Source: Desulfobacteraceae bacterium (lineage in GTDB: Bacteria > Desulfobacterota > Desulfobacteria > Desulfobacterales > Desulfosalsimonadaceae). From it: 10,630 nucleotides of DNA. Position 1 is the stretch's first letter, and every line of letters starts with the position of its first letter. Of this stretch, positions 1-5,917 are shown piece by piece. The notes beneath the pieces are model-generated. The model was not told where the DNA came from and ran no database searches. It worked only from the letters and a program-made list of their open reading frames with translations. Location: the NCBI GenBank assembly GCA_011389605.1, contig JAABTZ010000060.1:1-10630 (forward strand), given 5' to 3'. Both the position numbers and the translations under genes were made by a program.

Positions 1-1433
1 TACCCCGAATACTGATTGCCGCGTTGCGCGGCGGCTCCGGAAAAACCGTTGTTTCCATCGGTTTGATATCTGCTCTCTCGCAGTCAGGCTTAATAGTTGC
101 TCCCTTTAAAAAAGGCCCTGACTATATTGACGCGGGCTGGCTGGCCATGGCCGCCGGCCGGCCCTGCCACAATCTAGATCCATTTCTTTTCCCACCCTCC
201 TGCGTGCAGGCTTCCTTTTATCACCATTGTGCAAATTCTGATCTGGCCGTTATAGAAGGAAACCGCGGTCTCTATGATGGTCTCGATGCCCAGGGCAGCA
301 CCTCTACGGCCTCTCTTGCCAAGATGCTTGATACGCCCGTTGTTTTATGCGTGGACTGCACCAAGACAACTCGGACAATGGCGGCCATAGTGCTTGGCTG
401 CCTGCATTTTGATCCGGATGTAAAGATTTGCGGGGTGATTTTAAACCGGGTGGCAGGGGCCCGCCATGAAAGAATCCTTCGCACCAGTATTGAAACTCAT
501 TGCCAGGTGCCGGTTTTTGGCGCCATTCCAAAGCTTAGACAGGAAGACTTTCCTGAACGGCACATGGGGCTTATTCCCACTGCTGAACACAGCCTGGCCT
601 CAGGGGCAATTGAGTCGGCTGCCAGGGCGGTGCGGTCTCATGTTGATCTTGACCTTGTTGTTTCAGCCGCCCGGAAGGCGGCTGTCAATAGTTTGGTCCC
701 CGGACATGTCAAGGATTTCATCCGTGATTCCGGATTCGGTAACGTGGCTGATTCCTCCGATTCGCCTGTGGGTGTTCACATTGGTGTTATCCGGGATTCA
801 GCTTTTCAATTCTATTACCCTGAAAATCTGGATGCCCTTATTGCCCTGGGCGCAAAAATTTCTTACTTGAGCCCTCTTACCGATTCCGATCTTCCGGGTG
901 ATCTTCACGGTCTTTATATCGGCGGCGGGTTTCCTGAAACTCATGCCGGCCAGCTGGCGCAAAATGCAGCAATGCGCAATGCAGTCAAGTCCGCTGCAGA
1001 ATCCGGCCTTCCTGTTTACGCCGAGTGCGGGGGATTGATGTATCTGGGAGATTCCCTTGTTCTTGACCATAAGACCTACCCAATGGCAGGAGTTCTTCCT
1101 GTTGTTTTTGGTTTTTCCCGGCGGCCCCAGGGGCATGGATATACAATTGCCGATATTGACGGGCCAAATCCGTATTTCCCTTCAGGCACGCAGATACGCG
1201 GCCATGAGTTTCATTATTCCCGGGTCCTGGACTTCAGGGGGCAGGAGTCGGACCTGGTGTTTTCCATGAAAAAAGGGCGGGGTATCATCAATCAAAAAGA
1301 CGGCTTGTGTTATAAAAATGTTCTTGCCACCTACACCCACATCCATTGCCTGGGAATCTCCGGCTGGGCACCGGCCTTTGTCCGGGCGGCTGAAAATTAC
1401 CGCAAAAAACTTCTTACATCGCAGAAGCTTTGA
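1..1433 (+). CDS. cobB: Cobyrinate a,c-diamide synthase (CobB/CbiA), 5' partial
   Basis: This enzyme amidates the a and c side chains of cobyrinic acid (or its cobalt form) using glutamine and ATP, in cobalamin synthesis in the cytoplasm. The reading frame is open to the window edge: the first full codon is at position 3, and the residues before the P-loop (PRILIAALRGGSGKT) match the usual N terminus, so the true start lies upstream. The TTG at 24 would cut into the ATP-binding strand and is not the start. Counting from Leu at 24, the P-loop GGSGKT is at 3-8, KKGPDYID near 29 and EGNRGLYDG near 78. The C-terminal glutamine amidotransferase half has YIGGGFPETHA, the nucleophile Cys335 in AECGG, HEFHYS near 394 and the His pair THIH at 438-441. 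About 470 residues is normal for the family. It stands alone on the plus strand here, with no other cobalamin gene in view. Confidence 0.95.
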   Translation, partial: PRILIAALRGGSGKTVVSIGLISALSQSGLIVAPFKKGPDYIDAGWLAMAAGRPCHNLDPFLFPPSCVQASFYHHCANSDLAVIEGNRGLYDGLDAQGSTSTASLAKMLDTPVVLCVDCTKTTRTMAAIVLGCLHFDPDVKICGVILNRVAGARHERILRTSIETHCQVPVFGAIPKLRQEDFPERHMGLIPTAEHSLASGAIESAARAVRSHVDLDLVVSAARKAAVNSLVPGHVKDFIRDSGFGNVADSSDSPVGVHIGVIRDSAFQFYYPENLDALIALGAKISYLSPLTDSDLPGDLHGLYIGGGFPETHAGQLAQNAAMRNAVKSAAESGLPVYAECGGLMYLGDSLVLDHKTYPMAGVLPVVFGFSRRPQGHGYTIADIDGPNPYFPSGTQIRGHEFHYSRVLDFRGQESDLVFSMKKGRGIINQKDGLCYKNVLATYTHIHCLGISGWAPAFVRAAENYRKKLLTSQKL

Positions 1434-1469
1434 AACGACCAGCTTAGAACTTTATTTGTTTTACGGCAT

Positions 1470-1511
1470 AAAAAACGCCCCATGAACCGGAAGTTCCGGT
1501 TCATGGGGCGT
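1470..1511 (-). terminator. Rho-independent terminator of the cytochrome gene
   Basis: A perfect inverted repeat has 18-base arms at 1475-1492 and 1494-1511 with one base between them, so a real hairpin has a small loop around AAGTT. Read on the minus strand, the GC-rich stem is followed by six T residues (the A run at 1470-1475), the classic intrinsic terminator layout for the cytochrome gene ending at 1553. On the plus strand the stem is followed by AAAATAATG without a T run, so it is a poor terminator for the convergent cobB, although the stem would form in either transcript. Confidence 0.9.
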
Positions 1512-1552
1512 AAAATAATGCCAGACTTATACCTATGCAGTGCTGTTTCTGT

Positions 1553-1996
1553 CTATTCTGGTTTTACATGGCACTGGTTGCATGCAACCGGTCCGCCCTG
1601 CTGCTTATGGCATCCAACACAGTTGACATGTATGGCAGTGTAGTAGGAATTCAAAGCTTCTGCATCAGGCGGTGGGCCCATGAAATCCTTGGGAGTGCCC
1701 GGCCCTGTTCCGTTATGACACTCAAAGCATCCCTGAGCTTCGTCGCCTTCCTTGAGCTCTGCCAGGGGTTCACCGTTTTCATCATGGTGGCATTCCCCGC
1801 AGCCAATGCCGTAGCCGTCAGCTTTGTAATGGGTTCCGTGGTCAAAGGCAACAACCGGCATTCGATGGCCGTCAAAGGCTTCCTGGTTTTCCATTTCAAT
1901 GACATCCGGGCAGCTGGTGCCTGCATAAAGCCCTGCAGCTAAAAACAGCGCAACTACACACGCTATTGAAGCCAGGATCGCAAATCGTTTTTTCAT
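1553..1996 (-). CDS. Tetraheme cytochrome c3-like periplasmic protein
   Basis: This is a small exported multiheme cytochrome, likely a periplasmic electron carrier between hydrogenase or formate dehydrogenase and membrane redox complexes. The 147-residue product has a signal peptide (KKR, then a hydrophobic stretch to about residue 22, with AG-rich cleavage options near 21-26). Four heme-binding motifs follow: CGECH 66-70, CFECH 90-94, CVGCH 126-130 and CNQCH 139-143. Spare histidines at 44, 53, 56, 71 and 123 can serve as distal ligands; FDHGTH (51-56) resembles the distal-His segment of class III cytochromes. All four motifs are CXXCH, whereas classical Desulfovibrio c3 alternates CXXCH with CX4CH. 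Cys29 lies outside any heme motif. The ATG at 1996 is chosen because AAGGAGGA sits just before it; a TTG at 2014 is also in frame. It appears monocistronic, with its own terminator. Family assignment is confident; the exact physiological partner is not known. Confidence 0.9.
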   Translation of the reverse strand: MKKRFAILASIACVVALFLAAGLYAGTSCPDVIEMENQEAFDGHRMPVVAFDHGTHYKADGYGIGCGECHHDENGEPLAELKEGDEAQGCFECHNGTGPGTPKDFMGPPPDAEALNSYYTAIHVNCVGCHKQQGGPVACNQCHVKPE

Positions 1997-2000
1997 TTCA

Positions 2001-2008
2001 TCCTCCTT
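2001..2008 (-). promoter_or_regulatory. Ribosome binding site of the cytochrome gene
   Basis: The minus strand reads AAGGAGGA here, a nearly perfect Shine-Dalgarno sequence ending 4 bases before the ATG at 1996. It fixes the start at 1996 rather than the upstream TTG at 2014, and its strength suggests a highly translated protein. Confidence 0.8.
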
Positions 2009-2046
2009 GCGCAAAACTTGTTAAGAAAACATTACTTTGCCGTCTA

Positions 2047-2052
2047 ATTATA
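2047..2052 (-). promoter_or_regulatory. Candidate -10 box for the cytochrome gene
   Basis: The minus strand reads TATAAT at 2052-2047, about 50 bases upstream of the cytochrome start and inside an AT-rich gap. No good -35 hexamer is seen at the usual 16-18 base spacing (the best is CTTTAG at 2074-2069), so this is tentative; an AT-rich background produces such hexamers by chance. Confidence 0.3.
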
Positions 2053-2165
2053 TCAACTATCCTTGATTCTAAAGTGGGTGGTACTGTAAAAGTTCTAAAA
2101 CTGATATAATCGCCAAATGATAAATAACTTCTTGATTTTACTTAATACTTAATCACTTAAAACTG

Positions 2166-2189
2166 CCTGTAGAAAAGATTTTTTACAGG
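2166..2189 (-). terminator. Possible weak terminator downstream of tatC
   Basis: CCTGTA...TACAGG arms extended by A/T pairs form a hairpin about 120 bases after the tatC stop. On the minus strand it is followed by CAGTTTTAAG, with only four T residues, so termination would be weak. It is the best candidate I see for the end of the pyrR-moaB-tatBC transcript. Confidence 0.3.
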
Positions 2190-2307
2190 TCCATCTAAAG
2201 TCGTAAAGTCGAAAGTATATATATCAATATTTGTCATAGATGTCAATTATATTTAAACACACTGACGGCAATCGCCTGCGTAAAATCACCGGTCAAAGGT
2301 CTTGTCC

Positions 2308-3063
2308 CTAATCGTTGGCTTCCTCTTCCGGATCTTTTGCCTGCCTTGACCTGCCGAATATGCGTGCCCCTATAATGCTGATTTCGTAAAGCATCATCAT
2401 TGGAATTGCCATCATAATCTGGGTGATCACATCCGGGGGAGTCAAAAGAGCCGAGCCTGCAAAAAAAAGCAGCAGGGCGTATTTTCGATTTTTTTTCAGA
2501 AAAGCAACACTTACCAGCCCCAGCCGGGCCAAAAAAGTGATTACAATGGGCAGTTCAAAAACAAAGCCAAATGCAAACAAAAGCTTGGACGAGAAGCTTA
2601 AATACTCCCGCATGGAAGGCAGGGGCCGGATGGTTTCAGAGGCAAAGCCTAAAAGGAACTTGAAACCAAATGGGAATACCAGAAAATAGCCAAACAGGGC
2701 GCCGCCTATAAAGAAAAATGCCGAGACAAAAACGATGGGAATCATCAGCCGGCGTTCGTTTTTGTATAGGCCCGGGGCCACAAACATCCAGAATTGATAG
2801 ATGACCACAGGAGCCGCAAGCATAAAGCCGGCCAGCAGGGAAACTTTCAGGTAAGTGAAAAATGCCTCGGGTATGCCTGTAAAAATAAGGGTGTCACCCT
2901 GCTCCATTACCTGTATCAGAGGCCGGGTCAAAATACGGAAAAGTTTTTCCTTGAAAATATAGGCTATGACAAATCCGCCGAAAATGGCAATAAAGCAGCG
3001 TATAAGCCTGTCTCTGAGCTCCTCGAGATGCTCGGTTAGCGGAAGTTTTTCTTCTTCATCCAT
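2308..3063 (-). CDS. tatC: Sec-independent protein translocase subunit TatC
   Basis: TatC is the polytopic core of the twin-arginine translocase, which recognises RR signal peptides and exports folded, often cofactor-bearing proteins. The 251-residue product has the six hydrophobic segments expected. Hallmark residues fall at the numbers I recall from E. coli TatC: Glu15 in HLEELRDRL, Glu103 in YKNERR, Glu170 in FVFELP and Asp211 in LTPPD. FWMFVAPGLY precedes the KNERR loop. This agreement supports the ATG at 3063; an in-frame TTG at 3108 would add 15 residues overlapping tatB and has no ribosome binding site. The chosen ATG overlaps the end of tatB by 8 bases (ATGGATGA), so the two are probably translationally coupled. 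The tail is charged (residues after about 236). Last gene of the minus-strand block with moaB and pyrR. Confidence 0.97.
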   Translation of the reverse strand: MDEEEKLPLTEHLEELRDRLIRCFIAIFGGFVIAYIFKEKLFRILTRPLIQVMEQGDTLIFTGIPEAFFTYLKVSLLAGFMLAAPVVIYQFWMFVAPGLYKNERRLMIPIVFVSAFFFIGGALFGYFLVFPFGFKFLLGFASETIRPLPSMREYLSFSSKLLFAFGFVFELPIVITFLARLGLVSVAFLKKNRKYALLLFFAGSALLTPPDVITQIMMAIPMMMLYEISIIGARIFGRSRQAKDPEEEAND

Positions 3064-3463
3064 CGCGGGGTTCGGTTTTTTCGGGTTGATTTTTGAATTC
3101 CGGGTCAAAAGAAGCCTGGTTTACGTCAGTATCATAAGGCTCCGTGCTTTTGTCAGGATCGGCTGAAAAGTCTTCCGGACTTGCGGGTTGTTTTTCTTTG
3201 TCCAGGGGAGACGAATAGGCTTCGTCTGCTGTGGGCCCGGGTTTGTTTTCTATTTGGCCGAAGTCTTTTGCAGCGTCTTTAAAGGGTTTTTTTACATCCT
3301 TTAATTCGCTGTCCATGGATTCTTTGAGATCCTGGGTTGCATTTTTAAATTCATTGATCGCCTTTCCCAGGGACCTTGCCAGATCCGGAAGTTTCTTGGG
3401 GCCGAATACAATCAGGGCCAGGGCCAGGATGACAATCAGTTCGGGCATGCCTATACCGAACAT
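3056..3463 (-). CDS. tatB: Sec-independent protein translocase TatB (TatA/B family)
   Basis: TatB is a single-span inner-membrane protein that forms the Tat substrate receptor together with TatC. The 135-residue product shows the family layout: a short periplasmic N terminus (MFGIGMPE), a transmembrane helix at about 8-20, the Gly21-Pro22 hinge, an amphipathic helix (KKLPDLARSLGKAINEF) and a charged tail. Glu8 is typical of TatB, where TatA usually has Gln, and the length is greater than most TatA proteins. In this phylum TatA and TatB are hard to separate by sequence, so a dual-function TatA/B role is possible; no second TatA-like gene is in view. The tail from about residue 70 is acidic, Pro-rich and low complexity, probably disordered. 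The start has a good AAGGAG 8 bases upstream. It overlaps tatC by 8 bases. Confidence 0.92.
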   Translation of the reverse strand: MFGIGMPELIVILALALIVFGPKKLPDLARSLGKAINEFKNATQDLKESMDSELKDVKKPFKDAAKDFGQIENKPGPTADEAYSSPLDKEKQPASPEDFSADPDKSTEPYDTDVNQASFDPEFKNQPEKTEPRDG

Positions 3464-3471
3464 GGTAAATT

Positions 3472-3477
3472 CTCCTT
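3472..3477 (-). promoter_or_regulatory. Ribosome binding site of tatB
   Basis: The minus strand reads AAGGAG, 8 bases before the ATG at 3463. It is the only strong Shine-Dalgarno sequence in the pyrR-moaB-tatB-tatC block. Confidence 0.7.
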
Positions 3478-3505
3478 TATAAGATATAAGAAGATGTTTT
3501 TAAGC

Positions 3506-4024
3506 TCAAATTTTTTCGGCATATTTGACCAGATGGGCTGCAATGTGTCTGATTTCAGGGAAAATCAGTTCATTGCAGGCCAGCTTGCATGCATTCAGAC
3601 TGCCCGGCAGGCAAAAAACAGCTGTTTTGTCAATTATGCCCGCTGCAGCCCTGGACAGCAGGGCTGCTGAATCAATTTTTTCAAAACTAAGCCGGGTAAA
3701 AAGAGTTGCAAATGCGTTCATCTCTTTGGCAAACAAAGGCCTGACAGCCTCTATTGTCACATCGGTCAATCCAATCCCGGTGCCCCCGGTTAATATCAGA
3801 ACATGAAGTCCATGGTCAAAAATGGTTTCTGTAACTGACCGTACGATAAGATCACGCTGGTCTGATACTATCCGGTAGGCTGCAGCCCTGTGGCCTTCCT
3901 TTTCCGCCTGTTTTTTAATCCAGAGCCCGCTTTTGTCATCTTTGCCGCTTCTGGTGGTGGAAACTGTAATCACGCCTAATTCTATGATTTCCGGTGCATT
4001 ATTGAGATGCTGCTTTTTCCCCAT
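3506..4024 (-). CDS. moaB: Molybdopterin adenylyltransferase-type protein, MoaB/MogA family
   Basis: Members of this family adenylate molybdopterin, preparing it for metal insertion in molybdenum or tungsten cofactor synthesis. The 172-residue product is about normal for MoaB. It contains the MPT-binding signature TGGTG at 79-83 followed by DVT at 88-90, the central LSFEKIDSAALLSRAAAGI segment (112-130) typical of MoaB rather than MogA, and CLPGS at 138-142 followed by NACKLA. The residue before DVT is Thr, where Arg is more usual. The ATG at 4024 is preceded only by a weak and distant GAGGG. It lies 63 bases after pyrR and 42 before tatB on the same strand, so cotranscription is likely. MoaB and MogA names are used loosely across bacteria; MogA activity is inferred, not shown. 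Confidence 0.9.
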   Translation of the reverse strand: MGKKQHLNNAPEIIELGVITVSTTRSGKDDKSGLWIKKQAEKEGHRAAAYRIVSDQRDLIVRSVTETIFDHGLHVLILTGGTGIGLTDVTIEAVRPLFAKEMNAFATLFTRLSFEKIDSAALLSRAAAGIIDKTAVFCLPGSLNACKLACNELIFPEIRHIAAHLVKYAEKI

Positions 4025-4087
4025 GGCTTTTTATATCCCTCGGGTATAAGGCCTTGTACTAATAAAGTAATTGTATCGCCTGTGTTT

Positions 4088-4624
4088 CTAACCGGAGATC
4101 AGGTCCACGCAATCGATGCTGTCATGTTCACTCAGCAGTACATTAACCAAATCATCTCTTTGGGTTTTTACGAACCGGCCGGTATAATCTGCCTGTATGG
4201 GCAGTTCCCGGTGCCCCCGGTCAATTAAAACGGCCAGTTGAATTCTTTCGGGTCTGCCAAAGTCTATAATGGCATCCAGCGCTGCCCGAATGGTGCGCCC
4301 GGTGTAAAGAACATCATCGACGAGTACGATCTGCCGGTGATTGACATTGAAATCAATCCGGGTAGACCTGACTTCAGGCTGATGAGAGATTCCTGTCCAG
4401 TCATCCCGGTACAGGTTGATGTCCATTTCACCTGCTGGAATGTCAAGAGAGGCAATCCGTGCGATTTGCTGCCTGATCCTTCTTGCCAGAAAAACCCCGC
4501 GGGTGTGTATTCCCACAAGAGCCATATTGCCAGGATCTTTACGGGATTCCAGAATTTTTGAAGCCAGTCCAAAGAGCATGCGCTCAATGTCTGCTGCATC
4601 GCATATGGTTTTGCGGACGGTCAT
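4088..4624 (-). CDS. pyrR: PyrR: pyr operon regulator / uracil phosphoribosyltransferase
   Basis: PyrR in Gram-positive bacteria attenuates the pyrimidine operon by binding leader RNA, and it also has uracil phosphoribosyltransferase activity (uracil + PRPP to UMP). The 178-residue product matches the family length. It has the PRPP-binding loop LVDDVLYTGRT at 101-111, VGIHTRGV near 37-44, DINLYRDD at 68-75 and the diagnostic DRGHRELPIQADYTG at 135-149, which separates PyrR from other phosphoribosyltransferases. No pyrimidine gene is in the window, and I see no PyrR-type leader hairpin, so whether it regulates RNA here is open; a salvage enzyme role is equally possible. It is the first gene of the minus-strand block and diverges from mobA. 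No clear Shine-Dalgarno precedes the ATG at 4624. Confidence 0.95.
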   Translation of the reverse strand: MTVRKTICDAADIERMLFGLASKILESRKDPGNMALVGIHTRGVFLARRIRQQIARIASLDIPAGEMDINLYRDDWTGISHQPEVRSTRIDFNVNHRQIVLVDDVLYTGRTIRAALDAIIDFGRPERIQLAVLIDRGHRELPIQADYTGRFVKTQRDDLVNVLLSEHDSIDCVDLISG

Positions 4625-4762
4625 GGCCGGATACCTGCTTATGTTGTCTATATAAAACGGCGAATGTTTTACATGCCCGTTTATAACAAAAATAATTGAA
4701 AATAAAAACAGTCTATACTATTGATGCCTGTGAGATCAAGATTTTGTTTTTCAGGAGATAAG
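4625..4762. promoter_or_regulatory. Divergent promoter region between pyrR and mobA
   Basis: These 138 AT-rich bases must hold the start signals for both transcription units. On the plus strand TATACT at 4714-4719 is a fair -10 box for mobA, but no matching -35 box stands at 17 bases. On the minus strand TATATA at 4654-4649 could serve pyrR. An imperfect dyad with arms AAACGG (4655-4660) and CCGTTT (4677-4682), with inner arms ATGT/ACAT, covers the pyrR side and could be an operator or a leader hairpin. Confidence 0.4.
4753..4757 (+). promoter_or_regulatory. Ribosome binding site of mobA
   Basis: AGGAG lies 5 bases before the ATG at 4763. It sets the start there rather than at the in-frame TTG at 4721, which would add 14 residues ahead of the nucleotide-binding strand. 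Confidence 0.7.
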
Positions 4763-5359
4763 ATGAAGCTTTCCTGCAGCGGGATTGTTCTGGCCGGGGG
4801 ACGAAGTTCCCGTTTTGACGGCATAAACAAGGCTTTTATTGAATTGCACGGACGGCCGGTCATTGATCCGATAATTTCCCTTTTCCAGGAAGTATTTCCC
4901 AGGGTGTTCATAGTAGCCCATGATCCTGTTGCCTACTTGCCCTGGAATGCAGATCTGGTTACGGATTTGTTTTCAGCCAGAAGCTCTCTTACAGGTATTC
5001 ATACGGGTTTGTTTTATGCAGACACGCCTTATATTTTCGTGGCTGCCTGTGATATTCCTTTTGTACGCAGATCTGTTCTGGATTTGGTATTATCGGAAGC
5101 CGAACCCGGATTGGACGCAGTGATGCCGGAAACTCCCTCGGGGCTGGAGCCGCTTTTTGCCCTATATTCCAGGCAGACTCTGAATGTGGTGCAAAGGCAT
5201 ATACGCCAGGAGAAATTCAAGATCCGCCGGGTATTTGAAAATCTGCGGGTTAAAATTATTCCGGCATCAAAAGTGTTGGCGGCAGATCCGAACCTTGATA
5301 CATTTTTTAATATCAACACTCCGGCTGATCTTGAAACCGCAAGATTGATGGGCCCGTAA
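4763..5359 (+). CDS. mobA: Molybdenum cofactor guanylyltransferase MobA
   Basis: MobA transfers GMP from GTP to molybdenum-molybdopterin, giving the guanine-dinucleotide cofactor used by DMSO-reductase-family enzymes such as formate dehydrogenases and nitrate reductases. The 198-residue product is close to the E. coli length. The N-terminal nucleotidyltransferase signature is GIVLAGGRSSRFDG (7-20), with the conserved Lys at 23; Asp stands where many MobA proteins have Gly after Arg-Phe/Met. SLTGIHTGL lies at 75-83, the metal-binding CDIPF at 96-100 (Asp97) and FFNINTPADL at 181-190 near the C terminus. A related CTP- or xanthine-type transferase is possible, but length and Moco neighbours favour MobA. 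The last codons and the TAA stop fall inside the first copy of the palindromic repeat at 5345-5519. Confidence 0.92.
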   Translation: MKLSCSGIVLAGGRSSRFDGINKAFIELHGRPVIDPIISLFQEVFPRVFIVAHDPVAYLPWNADLVTDLFSARSSLTGIHTGLFYADTPYIFVAACDIPFVRRSVLDLVLSEAEPGLDAVMPETPSGLEPLFALYSRQTLNVVQRHIRQEKFKIRRVFENLRVKIIPASKVLAADPNLDTFFNINTPADLETARLMGP

Positions 5360-5519
5360 AAAGTCCAATATCTGCGTTACGCGCGATTTTTCAGAATTTG
5401 ACGTACGGCTAAGTACGCTGCATTCTTAAAATTGCGCAAACCTGGATCTTGAACTTTTTACGGCGCCATCCAAAACTTACTTTTTACGGTTCCATCAAGA
5501 TTGATGCACTCGTAAAAAG
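5345..5519. repeat. Compound palindromic repeat (MITE/REP-like) between mobA and moaE
   Basis: A 19-base motif, TTGATGnnnnCGTAAAAAG, occurs four times in alternating orientation: plus at 5345-5363, minus at 5454-5473 (one extra base), minus at 5480-5498 and plus at 5501-5519. The first and third copies form terminal inverted repeats matching at 17 of 19 positions around a 154-base unit (5345-5498). Copies three and four form a 40-base palindrome. No open reading frame of note is inside. It resembles non-autonomous miniature elements or large REP-type repeats; no transposase is nearby, so mobility is inferred from structure only. GA flanks each side of the 5345-5498 unit, too short to call a target duplication. 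Confidence 0.8.
5355..5462. repeat. 108-base imperfect inverted repeat, core of the compound repeat
   Basis: The arms start and end with CGTAAAAAGT / ACTTTTTACG and match over roughly 50 bases each with one or two single-base gaps; blocks shared between the arms include GTT, GCGC, ATTTT, AGAAT and CGTAC. The centre reads GTACGGCTAAGTAC, leaving a small loop. As RNA it would form a long hairpin straight after the mobA stop codon (TAA at 5357-5359 lies in the left arm). Confidence 0.75.
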
Positions 5520-5523
5520 AGCT

Positions 5524-5530
5524 AAAGGAG
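5524..5530 (+). promoter_or_regulatory. Ribosome binding site of the moaE-like gene
   Basis: AAAGGAG lies 6 bases before the ATG at 5537 and only 4 bases after the end of the 40-base palindrome, so folding of that palindrome could affect access to this site. Confidence 0.75.
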
Positions 5531-5536
5531 CTGGCA

Positions 5537-5896
5537 ATGGACCAGAATCAGCTTGTTGAAAAAATAAGGGCTCATCCCGACTATGACCGGGTGGGAATGA
5601 TTTTGACTCACAATGGAGTGGTAAGAGCCACATCGCGTGATGGCAGCCCGGTGTCGGGAGTACGCATGGAGGTTCGCCGTGAACTGATAAGCCAGATCGT
5701 TGAGTCTGAAAAAAAGCAACCGGGCATTGTGGAAATTCTTGTTGAAATTACCCATAAGACGGATCTGAGCGTTGGCGATGATATTATGTTGATTGCCGTG
5801 GCCGGTGATTTCAGGGAAAACGTGCTTTCCTGCATGACACGGATAATCGATGCCGTCAAAAGCCGGGTGACGGCCAAAACCGAATATTTTTCCTGA
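5537..5896 (+). CDS. moaE: MoaE-like protein (molybdopterin synthase large subunit, short form)
   Basis: MoaE with thiocarboxylated MoaD converts cyclic pyranopterin to molybdopterin. The 119-residue product follows the MoaE pattern: VGMILTHNGVVRATSRDG (19-36) matches the strand carrying the conserved Arg (here Arg30), EITHKTDLSVGDDIMLIAV (70-88) matches the HR-G-L-x-x-GD segment with His73-Lys74 for His-Arg, and DFRENVLSCMTRIIDAVKSR (91-110) matches the helix leading to the catalytic lysines (candidates Lys108 and Lys114). It is about 30 residues shorter than E. coli MoaE and lacks the usual PxWK-E motif and C-terminal tail. Activity is therefore plausible but unproven; it could be a divergent MoaE or a paralogue with another role. 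No moaD is in the window. It starts 17 bases after the repeat and is followed by moaC after 21 bases, so cotranscription with moaC is likely. Confidence 0.75.
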   Translation: MDQNQLVEKIRAHPDYDRVGMILTHNGVVRATSRDGSPVSGVRMEVRRELISQIVESEKKQPGIVEILVEITHKTDLSVGDDIMLIAVAGDFRENVLSCMTRIIDAVKSRVTAKTEYFS

Positions 5897-5917
5897 ACCC
5901 GGCGGGGGTTGCTGAGC

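Larger units (their letters stand above)
1997..2307. other. AT-rich intergenic region between the cytochrome gene and tatC
   Basis: This gap of about 310 bases has no convincing coding frame. It must hold the cytochrome promoter and the 3' end of the tat transcript, both on the minus strand. It contains an imperfect hairpin at 2166-2189 (arms CCTGTAGAAAA and its near complement) and several runs of A and T. Apart from these I see nothing I can name in it. Confidence 0.6.

Noticed and set aside
24..26. TTG at 24 as the cobB start
   Set aside because: The frame is open to the window edge and the upstream residues match the family N terminus, so the gene is 5' partial.
1535..1942. Open frame of 135 residues on the plus strand across the cytochrome gene
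   Set aside because: It is antisense to a gene with a signal peptide, four heme motifs, a strong ribosome binding site and a terminator; its own sequence shows no domain.
4625..4740. PyrR-binding attenuator in the pyrR leader
   Set aside because: I found no PyrR-type anti-antiterminator hairpin or terminator/antiterminator pair on the minus strand here; only a weak dyad is present.
5345..5519. CRISPR array
   Set aside because: The repeats alternate in orientation and are unevenly spaced without spacers, and no cas gene is present.
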